From positions 39,537,413-39,601,412 of the forward strand of contig OZ018410.1 in NCBI GenBank assembly GCA_963969595.1: a stretch of DNA of 64,000 nt, written 5' to 3'. Below, piece after piece: positions 34,696 to 47,219 of this stretch (within the stretch, counting starts at the first letter, position 1; each line of letters opens with the position of its first letter). A program made the position numbers and the translations under genes. This DNA comes from Neckera pumila. Its lineage: Eukaryota > Streptophyta > Bryopsida > Hypnales > Neckeraceae. A model generated the notes under the pieces. It saw only the letters and a program-made list of their open reading frames with translations. It was not told the DNA's origin and did no database searches.

Positions 34696-35060
34696 ATGGA
34701 GGACAGGGGGCAGCAAGGGCAAGGCTTTTGGCATTGACTTTCAAGAAATGAATACCAATGCTTGAGAAGCCAGGGCAACGGGTTTATACTAGGTGAGACA
34801 GGGAAAGGAGGATGGGGTCGGCATTGGAAGGGGAGCATTGGGATGGTTGGGGCTTGCGGGGACCATGGGATGCAATTGGGGGAACTTTAGATGGGATGGG
34901 AGCTTGGGATCGGGGCAACTGCGTGAGATCTGAAGTTGCTCTCCTTGCAAGGTAGCTTTGGGAAGAGGAACAAGAACTTGAGGAACTGCCGGAGGACTTG
35001 GGAACAACTTGGGAATAGATGGGAAATATCATGGGAGCAGTAAGAGTCTATGATTCAAAA
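34695..35060. other. G-rich (strand-biased) island
   Basis: Within AT-rich DNA this ~360-bp stretch is strongly G-over-C on the plus strand (for example GGGAAAGGAGGATGGGGTCG). The minus strand reads as overlapping Ser/Pro-rich frames at 34784-35032. It interrupts copy H. No protein family was recognised. It may be a gene fragment carried by an element. Confidence 0.5.
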
Positions 35061-35480
35061 GCTGCCCCATATCTTGGAGCTTGCCTTTTGCTACAAATTG
35101 ACATAAAAACTAGAGATTTTTGAATTTTTGAGTATTTTTTTTGGCTTGTCAATTATGATTATCTACTTCAATCCACCGTTTGGATTATTGAGTTTTTGAA
35201 ATATGTGGTGGGAAAATGTGTGCAAAGATTGGGCAATGTATTGTCAAATTTTGGAACATTGTTGCATTGCAAGATTTTATTGGATGTGCTCCATGTCTTG
35301 GATTGCCTTGAAAATTGGTGGACATGATATGCTTGACATGATATTGATTATGAAAAAGAAATTAAACGTGATGTCCATAGTATAAAAAATTTCCACAAGA
35401 GGCGGTCAAAGCCATCTGAAATTTTTGGATAAGGCCCCAAAAAATAAAAACATGTCACTTTGAGTGCAATTATTTTTCAC
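35061..35480. other. AT-rich intergenic DNA, no gene seen
   Basis: A short 60-codon frame at 35203-35385 has no recognised domain. Confidence 0.4.
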
Positions 35481-35489
35481 TTTGAGTGT

Positions 35490-35840
35490 GCCTTTATAAG
35501 TTTGAATTTGTATTTATTTTTTTATATAATTTATTTTGCTTGGAATGGATTTGGTGCAATTTAATACATTATTTAAAATAGTTGATAGCAGTTCTGGTGA
35601 GGATTGTGAGAAATAAAAATGGAAATGCTTTAAAGTATGATGCTCATATGAGAACTATGTGTAGAGTCATTTACTTCAATTTTCATAGTATTTGATTGTC
35701 TATAAATCGTAATAGAGGTGGTTCCAAAATTTGATGAGGAATATTATTCTCTAAACTTTGATGCTTTCTAATCAGCTGCAATTTCACCCTAATTTGATTG
35801 TCCAGTGTTTAAACAATTTACTAAATAACTTATAACTTAT
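35490..35840 (+). repeat. Segmental duplicate of 52105-52440
   Basis: Shared stretches include AAAATAGTTGATAGCA, GGTGAGGATTGTGAG and TTGATTGTCTATAAATCGTA, followed by TTTGATGAGG. This is the continuation of the 33933-34510/50970-51859 duplication after different intervening sequence. Confidence 0.75.
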
Positions 35841-36298
35841 AACTTATAACTTATCTTATTTTTCACTTTGCCCCTATGTAGATTATCTTGTCAACTACTA
35901 ACTCATCAATTTTCATCAACATCTAAGATATTATTCAACTTTGGTGAACATTTTCGGACTCTTGACTTTCTAACCCTTCCCATGATAATCTAAAAATTGC
36001 AATAGCTCACTTTGACCTAGAACAAATGATGCATCAACTCTAAATGTCTTAAAATTTTGTAAACATGTAGATAATCTTGTCAAAAATTTGTACATCAATT
36101 TATATTTAAATCTAATATGTTGTCCAATTTGAGTGAACATTTTTCCACTATTGACTTTTTGCCAAGTCACAAGTCTCCACACTTCAAATCCTTTAATCCT
36201 ACCCTCCTTAACCTTTATATAAACTATTAACCAATTAGTTAACTGACAATTAACAAGAACAACAAGTATGAACTTCCAATACTGCATACATCCTTTAA

Positions 36299-37195
36299 CC
36301 CCTAAAGGCCGAAAGTCCCCTCGGGGGACACTTGGGATTTCGGGCAAGCTCGTGTGACTTGAAATTTTGGCTTGATTTTTTGAAACTTTTTTGGAGATAG
36401 GAAATCACATTAGCTTTCTAAAAATATAATTTTTTTTTCAATTGGTGCCCAAGAGCAAAAGTTATGCCACCCAAAGTCAAAAAAGTAACTCTACGGGCAA
36501 GAAAAAAAATTGTAAAAAATTGTATTTTTTTTGAAAAAAATCTTCCCAAAGATCATTTCTTGTCTACATTTGAAGCTTTCATTCATTCTATTTAAACTCA
36601 GAATGAGAAAGTTACAAACAATCTAGCATCTTCTTCAAAAAAAATCCTTATAGGATTCATTTTTGAATGCAATTTTCAAACTTTTTCAATTTTTTTTTTG
36701 AAAAGGTTAAGTTTGTTTGCAAGAACAATCCCACTATTGGAATTATGGTGTTTCAATTCCACCTAAGAGCTATTAACAATTTAGAGTATTTCATTCAATT
36801 TTGGACCGACTTCTACTTAACATTTGTTTTATGTGTGAATGTGAAAATCAAGTTTTGACATTCTGAAATTTTTTTCTCCAACTCTCAACTCAAATTTTAA
36901 AATTAAAAATTTAAACCCAGGTGTGTAGTGCAAAATAAATCTACAAATGGCTGTCAAAGTCATCTGAAATTGCAGGCCACAGTTCAAGAAAACTTCTTTT
37001 TCTAACTTCAAATGCTACTATCTTCCAATTTGTATGGTCAAAATTCATGAAATTTTTACCACATAATCTAAGACAAGTGAAGTAAAATATCCTATGGTTA
37101 GACTCTAAAAAAAATTTGGTTTCGTGAGTGATCACAACAGAAATGGCAATTTTCTGTGCTTTCGGAGCCAAAAAAATGCCTTGGGCCTTTAGAGG
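36299..37195 (+). mobile_element. TTAA element, copy C
   Basis: An 897-bp element. The left end CCCCTAAAGGCCG follows TTAA (36295-36298). The right end GGGCCTTTAGAGG precedes TTAG (37196-37199), a one-base variant of the duplication. The subterminal palindrome TCCCCTCGGGGGA is near the left end. The unoccupied paralogous site is TTAA at 58490-58493, with matching flanks on both sides. Confidence 0.88.
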
Positions 37196-38264
37196 TTAGT
37201 ATACAAAGATGCCTATTCAACTAATAAACGGCGTACATTACAATAATGCTTGTGTAGGAAAAATTGAACAAATAGTTCCCCATAAGGTCATCAATCTTAT
37301 TATTGAATGTTTATCTCATTAATTACAAAGTAGCAAATGATAAGCATTCACATGTCTTTTGTAAAACATATTTTGTATTAATTAATCAGTAATTATAGAT
37401 GGTTTTATATATTTTTTTAAATTATAAAAACTAGCAAAAGCCTTCCAAAAAAATGATTCTGTACAATATCAATATCCGTAATAGATTGTTTAGACTACAA
37501 TGATATGTACAATAGTAGTATTTTCATTCAAATAGAAGTTGTTTCTATTATTTTGAAGAAAAAATATTCTTTCTAGAATTAGAATTAGATAAATTTTTTA
37601 CTTCAATAAAATTTACTATGTAAAAGAATTATTGAACCAATGACTTAAAGCAATACAATTGAGACAAGATTAACATTTATACTTTTACTTCTTCATAAAT
37701 ATAACTAAAGATTATATAAAGCTATAAAAGAACTAATGAACAATTGACTTAAAGCAAGATATATAATAGAAACAATTTTTATTTTTTGTTTTTTAATAAA
37801 TATAACTAAAGATTATAAAATTAGAATCATATGTTTTAATTTTAAGTCTATTGATTAAAACTATATATTTAATTGAATATAGACTATTATTAATTACCAT
37901 TTAGATTATTAAAGTATCAGTTCAAACATTCAACAACTCAAAAAAACTTTAAATATCAATTCAGTTATTTATTTTTATAATATAAATGTTCCTCTCCAAA
38001 AACTTTATTCCTCAAACTAGACTTCCTAAGTCTTTAATAAATAGTTTTAAGTAGACTTTAGTACTTTAGTATAAACATCTATACAATTAAAATAAGTTGC
38101 CTTATATATTTATTTTTTTGTTTGGTCCTTTAGTTTTAGATTGGTTTCTGTCTTTTATATATTGACGCTTTTAGTTTATATTTTATATTATAAACATAAT
38201 AGGAAGAAGAAAACCCCTGCGTGTAGAAGATTCTAAGTACGTTTCTTTACACAAATTGATAGAA

Positions 38265-38390
38265 CAAGCTAAGATTGCTAAAACATCTAGCAAGGATTCT
38301 ATTAGCATTGAACATGTATTGATAAAACAAGCTAATATTGCTAAAACATCTACTAAGGATTCTATTAGCACTGAACAAACATGTAACAAT
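38265..38390 (+). repeat. Two 63-bp in-frame tandem units
   Basis: The unit starting CAAGCTAAGATTGCTAAAAC is repeated as CAAGCTAATATTGCTAAAAC after 63 bp (21 codons). Copy 2 of the segmental duplication has only one unit (near 59634). Read on the plus strand it gives QAKIAKTSSKDSIS-like repeats, without evidence of a gene. Confidence 0.7.
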
Positions 38391-40034
38391 GGAAATTATT
38401 GCATTATAAAGCTTAAAATCAAAAATGGATTGATTTCATTTTCCAAAATATCATGAATGGATTAAGGAATATTTTTCCTCAAGTAGAGCCTTTACCTTGT
38501 CGAGGGACTTGTTGCCCATGTATCCACTTGAAGACATGTCCATATCATTTACTTTAAGGAGGATTGCCATATATATAGCCAAGTGAAACAACCAAATTTT
38601 TTCTTTGATTCACTTTGATTTTTTCATCTAAGATCCAATTCACTCAATTTTTTTTTTTCTAATTTCTATTTCAAATTTTGTTTATTTTCCAATTTTCAAA
38701 ACTATATCAAATTAATGTGTGCAATTTAAACTTTATATGTCATAATTATTTATTCTACTATAGATGAAATCTAAATGAAGATCATTGCCAAGTCTTTTTT
38801 AACTATTTGAAAGTAATTTCATATAGTAACTTTGCATCTAGAAAACAAAATTACAAATCATTTGAATTAAATTAGCTATTTATGTAAAAAATTGTTCTCC
38901 TTTGAGTTTAAAATTTAAATAACTATATGATCTTAAGGATTTGTATGTATTTATAAGTGTCATTCAAATATTAATGATTAATATCTTTAATGATGTTTGA
39001 ATGTTATAATTACATTAAAGATGTTATTAAAAATTATGTATTAAAAATTTTATGACACTTCGTTGACAATATCAAAATATCAAAATAAAGCAAAATGTAA
39101 AGTGGTTAAGTGCATATGAGGTATCTGTTGCTACCCATGTCCTTCATACTTAGCTAGGTAACTACTCTTGATATATTATTAATGGTCCTTCAAACAATTT
39201 TATTCTTATTATTAAAAAAGATGTGCAAAATCTTCTAAGTTCATCTATCCTATAACTTTGTCTAAAATCTATCCACCAGTGATATTCAACAAAAAAATTG
39301 AAATTACCAATTTATTTTGAATATAACCATATCTTTTATTAGGAGCTAATTGCAAATGACAATGAGATTAGGGAAAAATCATTACAATTTTATTACGTGT
39401 TATTCTATTTGAAATGTTTTATGTACAAATATTTGTAGCAATTTTATAAAATATTTGACTTCACTTATTTTGATATTATAGTGAGATTTGTTTACCTTCA
39501 AAGGCTTAGTCAACATTTTTGGGTTCTCAGATATTTTCAAATATTTTTAATTAGAAAGCTTTATTTGGTTAGAAAATATACATATACAAATACACATACA
39601 ACTAGTCAAAATTAATTTGAAATATTTAAAATTTAATGACTTATTAAAATTATAGAAATTGAAGAGTGTGATAACTTTAATAATAAAGAAATATGAAAAT
39701 TTGACTAAGTGATTTTTTTTTTTTAAAAATGGTCTAGGGAAGATGAGTTCAAAAGTTTTAAGGTTCCAAAGCAACCAATTTTTTCTTAAAGTTGCTACTT
39801 AGAAATGTGTACGTCCAAATCATTTTACAAAAGTTCAATTAAAGGTTACCAATACTTTGTTAAGATCAATCACATATAATAAAATAGGTTGATTTGCAAA
39901 TAAATACGGAGTAGTAATTATACCCCCAAATTTCCAAAAATGTAAATAGAGGTTATTTAATAGGATTTTCACTAGAATTTCTTACCTTCAAGTACAAAAG
40001 GATAAGTTCTTACATCTTAGTGTAATTACTTTAA

Positions 40035-40956
40035 CCCCTAAAGTTTCATGACTATGTAATCACCAAAAACGCTCCAAAACTGCCATTTCTAATACAACTA
40101 CCAAACCTTTGGAAATTTTTTTTTGACACATGTCACCGTAGGATCCTGTAGTATGATATTTTGAAAACATGTAGTAAAAAATTCAGAAAATTCCACCATG
40201 TGGATCATAAGATATAAGCATTCAAAGTCTTGAAAACCATTTTTTCAATCCTGCAAAAAACCAGGCAGCTGCACTTTGCAAGCTCACTTTTCAATGAAAA
40301 CTGCCGATAAAGGTGGTGCTTCTTTGAATTCAGTTTCCTAAACAAGTTGTCTATATGCTTGAAAAATTTCACATCATTTGGAATTGTACAACATATAGGA
40401 AAAAAATAGTAAGTAGAAAGAAGTAAAAAATGATTCAAAATACTAAATTGTTAAAAATTAAATCATGGAATCTAAAAATGCCAATCCCAACGGTTGTAAT
40501 GTTCTAATAATCAATCTATATCCTAGGATTTTATTTTTTTCCAAAAATATTGAAAAGTGAGTTAACGAAACGACTCTAAATTTTGTTTTAGAGTAGAGAA
40601 TCCATAACTGCCCACAATTCAAAAATCCTCATAACTTTTGACTCATTGATTGAAATGGAATGACTCAAAGCTTTTTAAGTATATATAAATGTAGAGAACC
40701 AATTTTTTTAAAAAAAATTCTGGAAAAAATGATTTTTTCTTATCTGCCCCAATTGCCCAGTTACGAAAAAAAAGTAGCATATTAGGTCACAACTTTTGAC
40801 TTGTATTTCGAAATGTCATGAAACTTGGTACACGTAAAGATATTCCTTGCCCCCACCTTCTATTAAAATTTCAGCTTCAAATATGGATATCTCTAGTCAC
40901 ACGTACCTACCCAAAATTTCTATACGGCCAAAAAACGCATGTTGGTCCTATAGGGG
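40035..40956 (-). mobile_element. TTAA element, copy E (second subfamily)
   Basis: A 922-bp element flanked by TTAA at 40031-40034 and 40957-40960, with ends CCCCTAAAG and GGTCCTATAGGGG. Read on the minus strand it starts like copies D and F: GGACCAACATGC, then TTTTTTGGCCGTATAG. It lacks the TGTCCCC/GGGGACA palindrome of copies A, B and C, so there are at least two subfamilies that share the internal core. Confidence 0.85.
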
Positions 40957-42159
40957 TTAAAAGATTTCAATTTTTATATGATGTTCGTAGCCTTTTTTTA
41001 GGGGCCATGAAAATATTAGAAAATCTAATTTTGAGGTGATAAATGTTAGCTTTCTTTGAATTGTAGAAATTTGCCAAAAAATGTTTGAAAAAACTTGCTT
41101 CAATTTTTTTGTGTATTAATTCCAACGACAAACTAGCTTCCAATACAAAAAATAGTACCAAAAGAAGAAAGCTCAAAAATATAGAAGTAAGGAAATTGTA
41201 CCTAATTATCACCCGTTTGTAAAACCGACCCCTACAAATTTTTTGGTATTTTGAAACTTCATAGTTTAATTCTATGTTGTCCAGAAATCACATTTTGAAA
41301 GTATCTAAGAATCAACTTTGACATCCTACAAGACAAAAAAATCCAACATAAACTTAAAGTTAAACCCCTTGGACTCTCTACTAGACAAAAGAACATAGAT
41401 TTAGAGTTTATTTGGCATGAGAAGAATTTACTTCATTTATAATTTATTTCTTTTTCATCTCTATATGAATCGGCTTAGAACCTTGCACAAAAATCATAAA
41501 GCTTTGAGTGGCTAAGCTAATCATATAGCCAAAGAATAGATATATATTGTCTTTTCAACATACTTGAATGTACTTTATCCATTTCTTGTAGCAACCACAA
41601 AATGCTCAAGCTTGATGTCATTTTCCTTAATACCTTCCCTTCATTATCCATCCACACAATTATAGGGAAAATTGGATGGGTCCTTTAATTTGTATTTGCT
41701 CAATTCATAGACCAAAAAATAAACATAAGTTCTCTCAAGATTCTTTAAATTTTAGGAGATTTTCTAAGAAAAAGCTTAAAAGAAGGAATACTAAAGTATG
41801 AGTGACGAGCAATGTATAATGAGCATTTTTTTAGAAAGCTTATAAAAAATAAAAATAAATTCACTATAAGATGCCTATATCCATGATTTAGAACAAAATA
41901 ATTGGCTATAAATGTGTATAAAGAAAATGAACAGGGATGAATGGATTTGGATGATTCTTTTTGTAGTTGACTTTGTTTGATGAAATATATATGTTGTTCA
42001 TTGCATTGGATGAAAATGGTTTTAAATGACACCTAAATGAGACAAAAAATTCATTTGTTTGGAATGAGGGTCAATGTCCAAGAGCTTTAGTTCTAAAAAA
42101 TAGAGAAATTTTTGGAAATTAGGGACCTTGTTCACATGCATAGAATTCTGAATCCATGA

Positions 42160-44050
42160 CAAGGAAGGTACAATTTCTAATTAAAATTTCTAAGTCCTTT
42201 CAAGCAATGCTGAGGATGACCAAAATTATTCCTATGCTAATACCAACATTTACAAGTTCTAATTACATATTGTCATCCAAGAAAAGTGGCTTGTTCCTAG
42301 TTGAAAGAAATAGATTTTGTTTATCAAAATTCCAATTAGCTACAATCTAATATTTTGGATTTCTCACATTGCATAAAAAACCTGAATTGTGTGCGTTAAG
42401 CAATCATTAAGAACGTACAAAATTTACCTTGCATACAAATCTAATATTCAAGTAAGTTCTTCAAGAGAATAAAAAATGAATGATAAAATGATCTTTTCAG
42501 GAAAAATATGGTAGTTTTGTATAGAAGAATTGAGGATTCAAGGATACTTGATTCCTTGAAGGAGGAGCATATTATGCAACAAGTTCAGATGACACAACCC
42601 AATCCTTCCTCTTGCTCTATTTTGATATGCCTTCAATTGTCTTTTCATACTTCTTAGATTTTTTCTCATTGATTCTTGGAGTGATATTCTACCAAATTTT
42701 ATTTGTCTTCTTCTTCATCCTCATAAAGTTCATGGATACTAGTTCATTATTAGCAAAAACATAGTCTACATAGACTAAGCTTTAAGGCTCTCATTTTTTA
42801 CTAATTCATCATTCTTTAGATGAATGAAAGCCCATGGTTATAAAACATTCTTTGATAAAAACAAGAGTAGTTGAAACACTAAACTAAAGCTTAAATGATG
42901 GATAAAACAAGAAAATAAAATTTGAGTGGACATTTGGAAGATGCTATATTGACATCTACAACATTGCATCACCTTCTTTGTAGCATTTTGCCAAACAAAT
43001 GGCATTGCTTAAAAGTAATTGGAATTATTACTGAAAATAAGAACAATATGAATGATCATAAGGGCATGTTTATAATGAAAGGAGCCTTTCTAAGTGAAAA
43101 CTTTATTGAAATTTTTTAAAGGCCACCTTTGGTATTATTGAATTTTCAAACCTTTATCAATTTAATTAGAATATTTTTTCCTATGGAATTAAAAATTTAC
43201 ATTTTAACCTCTCTAGGAATATTCTTTACTTTTGATATTATAAAGAAACATTTTTACATGTTTAAAGGACATGGGGACTACTCTTTTAAATTTTAAACAA
43301 TTATTTTTTGATACAAATGTAATATGGAGTGTACACCATATATCAGTGAAGAGCTTTTTGATATTCATTTTGAAAGAATATGAAAATAAAATAATACATA
43401 AAGTAAAGAAACGTATCTTTAGACATACTTTAGTAGGAAAAAATTGGAAAAATCAAATTTAGAAAATACATGCAAAGAAGAAAATATTCACTTTCATAAA
43501 CAAGAGGGCTAAAATGTAATATATAAATCTTATGTCTCATATACTATAACATTGTGGCCTTATTTTCAAGAATTTTTTTGATTTGTTGCACTTTATTATT
43601 TAAAAGAGTATAAAAGGTATTTAAATGATCACCCAAAATTATGCTTTGTAATTGGTGCCTTTGGCTCATTTGATTGTGGATATGTCTTAAGTATAATCTT
43701 ATAGTGCTTTATGTAGTCTCTAATCTCATTTAGTGAGTTGTCATCGTTCCAATTCACAAATATCTTTTCAAATTGGAGTGTAGCTTAATTCAAGTTGAAG
43801 TTGCTTCCTTCAAGTGCAACAACACCAAAAAGAGATAGAGAATTAGAGAGTGGTAGACGGTGTTCAAAACATATGTTAGACCAAGTTTGTAGTGAAAATT
43901 GAATGCACATGGCATCATTGAGATCATTAAACATTGAAGCCATTAACAAATGTAATTGGCAACATGTTTATCCTCCTCACCTCTACCAAATCAAAGCCTT
44001 CCACAACCACATCTTTAAATATCTTCATTGACATTCTAAGAAGAACTGGG
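42160..44050. other. AT-rich DNA with faint protein-like traces
   Basis: No intact gene. On the minus strand around 43800-43640 an open stretch reads FEKIFVNWNDDNSLNEIRDY then IKHYK, which looks like decayed protein, but I cannot name the family. Confidence 0.35.
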
Positions 44051-44059
44051 AATCCTTTT

Positions 44060-44140
44060 TGATAGCTCTAAGGTGGTATTGAAACACACGAATTCCAATG
44101 GTGAGATTTTTCTAGAAGACAAACTAAACCATGTGCGTAT
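44060..44140 (-). repeat. Isolated core fragment of the TTAA family
   Basis: ATAGCTCTAAGGTGGTATTG followed by TTCCAATGGTGAGATTTTTC matches the conserved core found in all full-length copies (for example 57715-57770). No termini are present. Confidence 0.55.
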
Positions 44141-44149
44141 TTTTTTAAT

Positions 44150-45570
44150 TGTTAAAATTGAGCTCAATATTAAATGTAAGAAGTAGTCTTTCTAAATGAT
44201 GTGCCACAACATATTAATATTATTTTTAACACACACTTGATTTTCCTTACAGTGCCATTGATTAAACAATCAAGTAACTACAAGAATCTCTATTCAAATA
44301 AAAATGTAAAAACTAAAGTTTATAATGCATCCCAATGTATTACATAGTATTATTGATTTTATCACGTCTCATTTTCATTTGGCCTTGTAACTTTGAATTT
44401 CAACTTACTATCCACCATATGTCTATACAATGGCCTACCAAAGAGATAAGTGATGGTCATTTGGACCATTTAGTTTTCTTTCATAATGTAAAATAGAATT
44501 GACATTTTTTGTTTTGCACAATTAACATTGATATCTTATGCAATCCCAATCAAGCATATTGAATTTCAATTTCAAAAAACCAAAATTCTATTTTTGGTGA
44601 ATTTTTTTATTTATTTTTCATGATTTTACTTGAAAATTCATTGAAGAGCATTAGTGATGATTTTTTAAAATTTGATTGTGGGGATATGTAGAAAACCTCC
44701 ATACACACATCTTTCCTTCAACAAGCATCTCCAAAAAAATTCACAATTCCCTCGAGAGAGATTTCTATTTTGGCATGATTTTGCCCTCACTTTGAAAATA
44801 AATATCTCTTAATTATAATTAGCTTTTTACATTTTCTCTTCTTGCTACAATTAACTTTGTACATGTGAGCGTGCTAGTACAATTCCTTTGCAAAAACCTA
44901 ATTACAATGAAGAGATATTTCTTTTTAAAGCTAAAGGCAAAACCATGTATCTTTTGGTAGGCCACTGTACAGGAATGGCACCTCGACAGACGATCCTCAA
45001 TACGCTCAATACCTACAGCCATTGACGAATCGGAATGGAAATAGTAGTGTCTCGAGCAATAATAGTCCCACTTTGAACCACTTTGATTCAGAGATTTAGA
45101 CGAATTGACAAAAAAATTATCACAATAAACTTGGCTCTGTGTACCCCCAAAGATCTCACAAAAGATCAATACATAACACGGCCAAATCACACACCCAGAC
45201 ATATGTCGAAATGTTTGAAGTGACCCAATAGTATCCTCGACTTGGAAATCAATGCCAACGACACTACAGTAGTGAGGCAGGATCTTCTCGAGACGTTCGG
45301 CATGAAATCTAACTGAAAAGCAACCATTTCAAAATCGCTCAGCTGTTCAATCGATCCAGAGCCATAGAGAGATGCATGCTGATTAAAAAAATATTCATCA
45401 TACACCAGACTGTAAGACCCTTCATACTACAGAAGAAACAAAACATCAAAAATTGGATCAAAGCCAAGATTTGGAGAGGATTAGGGTTTCTTCTACTACA
45501 TTCTATAAAAGGGTTCAATTTTAGGTATCATCACCTCAAGAATCACTTGCTAGAATCTCTATTATACACA
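44150..45570. other. Intergenic DNA downstream of the complex I-like gene
   Basis: The sequence from about 45570 down to 44820 is mixed in composition and may include the 3' UTR of the minus-strand gene. Frames at 44819-45202 and 45187-45405 are not recognised. Confidence 0.4.
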
Positions 45571-45575
45571 CCTTC

Positions 45576-46169
45576 TTATAGCTTTGCAGTTTCTGTAACC
45601 ACAGGCTCAAAACCCTGTTCCTGAAACTCTCGCATGGCTTCTTGCTGCATTCGCGACCAGAGCTTTTCTGCTTCCCTGTCGAACTTCGCCTTCTGGAGTT
45701 CGGACACTCTATCATCTCCAGCTTTCTGTCTTTCGAATTTCGTCCCAATTGTTGTACCGGAAGCACCGCCTTTCTCTATGAACTCCTGCACTGCTTCTTT
45801 GTCACCAGGATAGGGGAACACCCTGCGTTCATATGATGCAGCCATATCCCTTTCTTCCTGCTCATAACACAATTTGATGAAACGCAATTTCTCGAAAGAA
45901 CCCAATCGGCACAAGACTATGTCAGATTCAAATCCATTAAGAAAACAAAACTAATTGTTTAGGGTTTAGGGTTTTGCGAAATTCGAGACTATTGCGAAAT
46001 GATTCCACAAGTACGGAGTGAGAGAAAACAACCATTTATTTACCTTCGTTCGGGGTTTCAAAGTCCACCAGCCCAGCGGCGATGTCTCATCCCACCACCA
46101 TGCGAGACCCATGACCGCATAAGTCGCGACTGTCGCCTTGCCTACCTGCTTCCAAGCATCATACGACAT
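45576..46169 (-). CDS. Small mitochondrial complex I-type subunit (ESSS-like)
   Basis: Two exons on the minus strand, 46044-46169 and 45576-45857, joined in phase across a 186-bp intron with donor GTAAAT and acceptor AGCAG. The product is about 135 residues. The N-terminus MSYDAWKQVGKATVATYAVM then GLAWWWDETSPLGWWTLKPR suggests one short membrane segment followed by a Trp-rich motif. The hydrophilic remainder has YERRVFPYPGDKEAVQEF, GGASGTTIGTKFER and a charged helical tail. I recall plant proteins of this type annotated as an ESSS-like accessory subunit of NADH:ubiquinone oxidoreductase in the inner mitochondrial membrane. That naming is from memory and is less sure than the gene model. A telo-box-like TTTAGGGTTTAGGGTTTT lies in the intron (about 45959-45976). 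Confidence 0.7.
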
Positions 46170-47215
46170 TTCCTCCGCTACAACTTGCTAAAACCTACAG
46201 AGTGGATCCTCCAAACCGGTGCTTCATTGAATCGCAACACCAAAATGCTCTACTCAATTGGTCTCCAAAACCAACGAGGCAACGAGGAAAAAATCCCAAT
46301 ATCGCTCGAAAGGAAAACGAGCGCAGAACACACAACGAAGATCCACACGGAAAACCTCTAGAGCGCAAATAATGAATTCTGAAAACTCTCCCCAAAAATC
46401 CACAGCCAAAATTTCCGATTTCTAACAACGTCCGCAGTTCCGCACTTGCTCCAAACTCCAACTCCTAAGGAACGGAAAACGAAGGAAGAAAACAATCACG
46501 AAGTAGAAAACGAAGCAGAAAAACTCCAAATCTCGGCTTTAACAACAAGAGTCATAACACAATTATTCCGGGCGCTGCACTACGAATGCTATTCCAAATT
46601 TCTCCCGCCACTGCTCTTGTGTCAGGAGGAGCAAGCTCGGGCGCTTGAAATGGCATATTGATCACACAATGGCTTCCTCCGATTAGGGTAGGGGCGTAGA
46701 ATGTGCACACAAGCTGCCTCTAACGCTACCGACAGCCCGAGATGTTCGAGATACACTGCTCAAGCCCAAAGGCTCAAAAACTCATCAAATCTCAAACAAG
46801 AAATTGCATTCCGAAGCTTTAGCACTCTATTTTCAAGCTATTTCAAGCTACTGCACATTTACAAGATTAAAATTTCAAATAAATCAACAATTTTGTTTAT
46901 TGCTACATATTGTCTAAAATCTAGTACTACCATCTTCCGCACCAATTATTTCCTTGACCTCATCCAAGTAGCATGTTAATAAGAGTTTACAAGGTTCCTA
47001 CACATATTTTATAAAGAGATTTAACCAATTCTTTTTTGTTATGTGGCATGGACTTAATTTGAATTCCTTCTTTCACTATCTTTCACAAGTTTTCTATTGG
47101 ATTCAGGTATGGAGAATTTGTTGATCAATTCAACTTCTTTATGCCATGAGCTTGTCTCCACAATTTTGGCAAAATACTACGGTGAACTAGAGGGTCATTG
47201 CAAGAAAGAGTGGTA
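46170..47215. other. Promoter side of the complex I-like gene, then intergenic
   Basis: Moderate-GC sequence to about 46770, with purine-rich leader-like stretches. No further gene was recognised, and the frames on both strands overlap without domain content. Confidence 0.45.
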
Positions 47216-47219
47216 CTAG

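Larger units (their letters stand above)
35880..42155 (+). repeat. Segmental duplication, copy 1 (partner 57140-62148)
   Basis: The copies are colinear over more than 4 kb. Both contain TCATCAACATCTAA, CCTTGTCGAGGGACTTGTTG, ATTTCATATAGTAAC, GGAAAATTGG-type and CACAAAATGCT stretches in the same order. Copy 1 carries TTAA elements C and E, a second 63-bp unit, and a ~1.9-kb block (39165-41040) absent from copy 2. A short protein-like segment on the minus strand (about 38580-38480, with YMGNKSLDKVK and EEKYS) is conserved in copy 2. This suggests the unit once held coding sequence, but no intact gene remains. Confidence 0.85.

Noticed and set aside
34784..35032. Ser/Pro-rich minus-strand frames
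   Set aside because: They follow from the G-rich plus-strand composition. Overlapping frames look alike, so they are not accepted as a gene.
44819..45405. Two overlapping minus-strand frames below the complex I-like gene
   Set aside because: No recognisable domain. They probably lie in the 3' UTR or flanking DNA.
46446..46661. 71-codon plus-strand frame upstream of the complex I-like gene
   Set aside because: Charged and low in information, overlapping probable promoter sequence, with no homology recognised.
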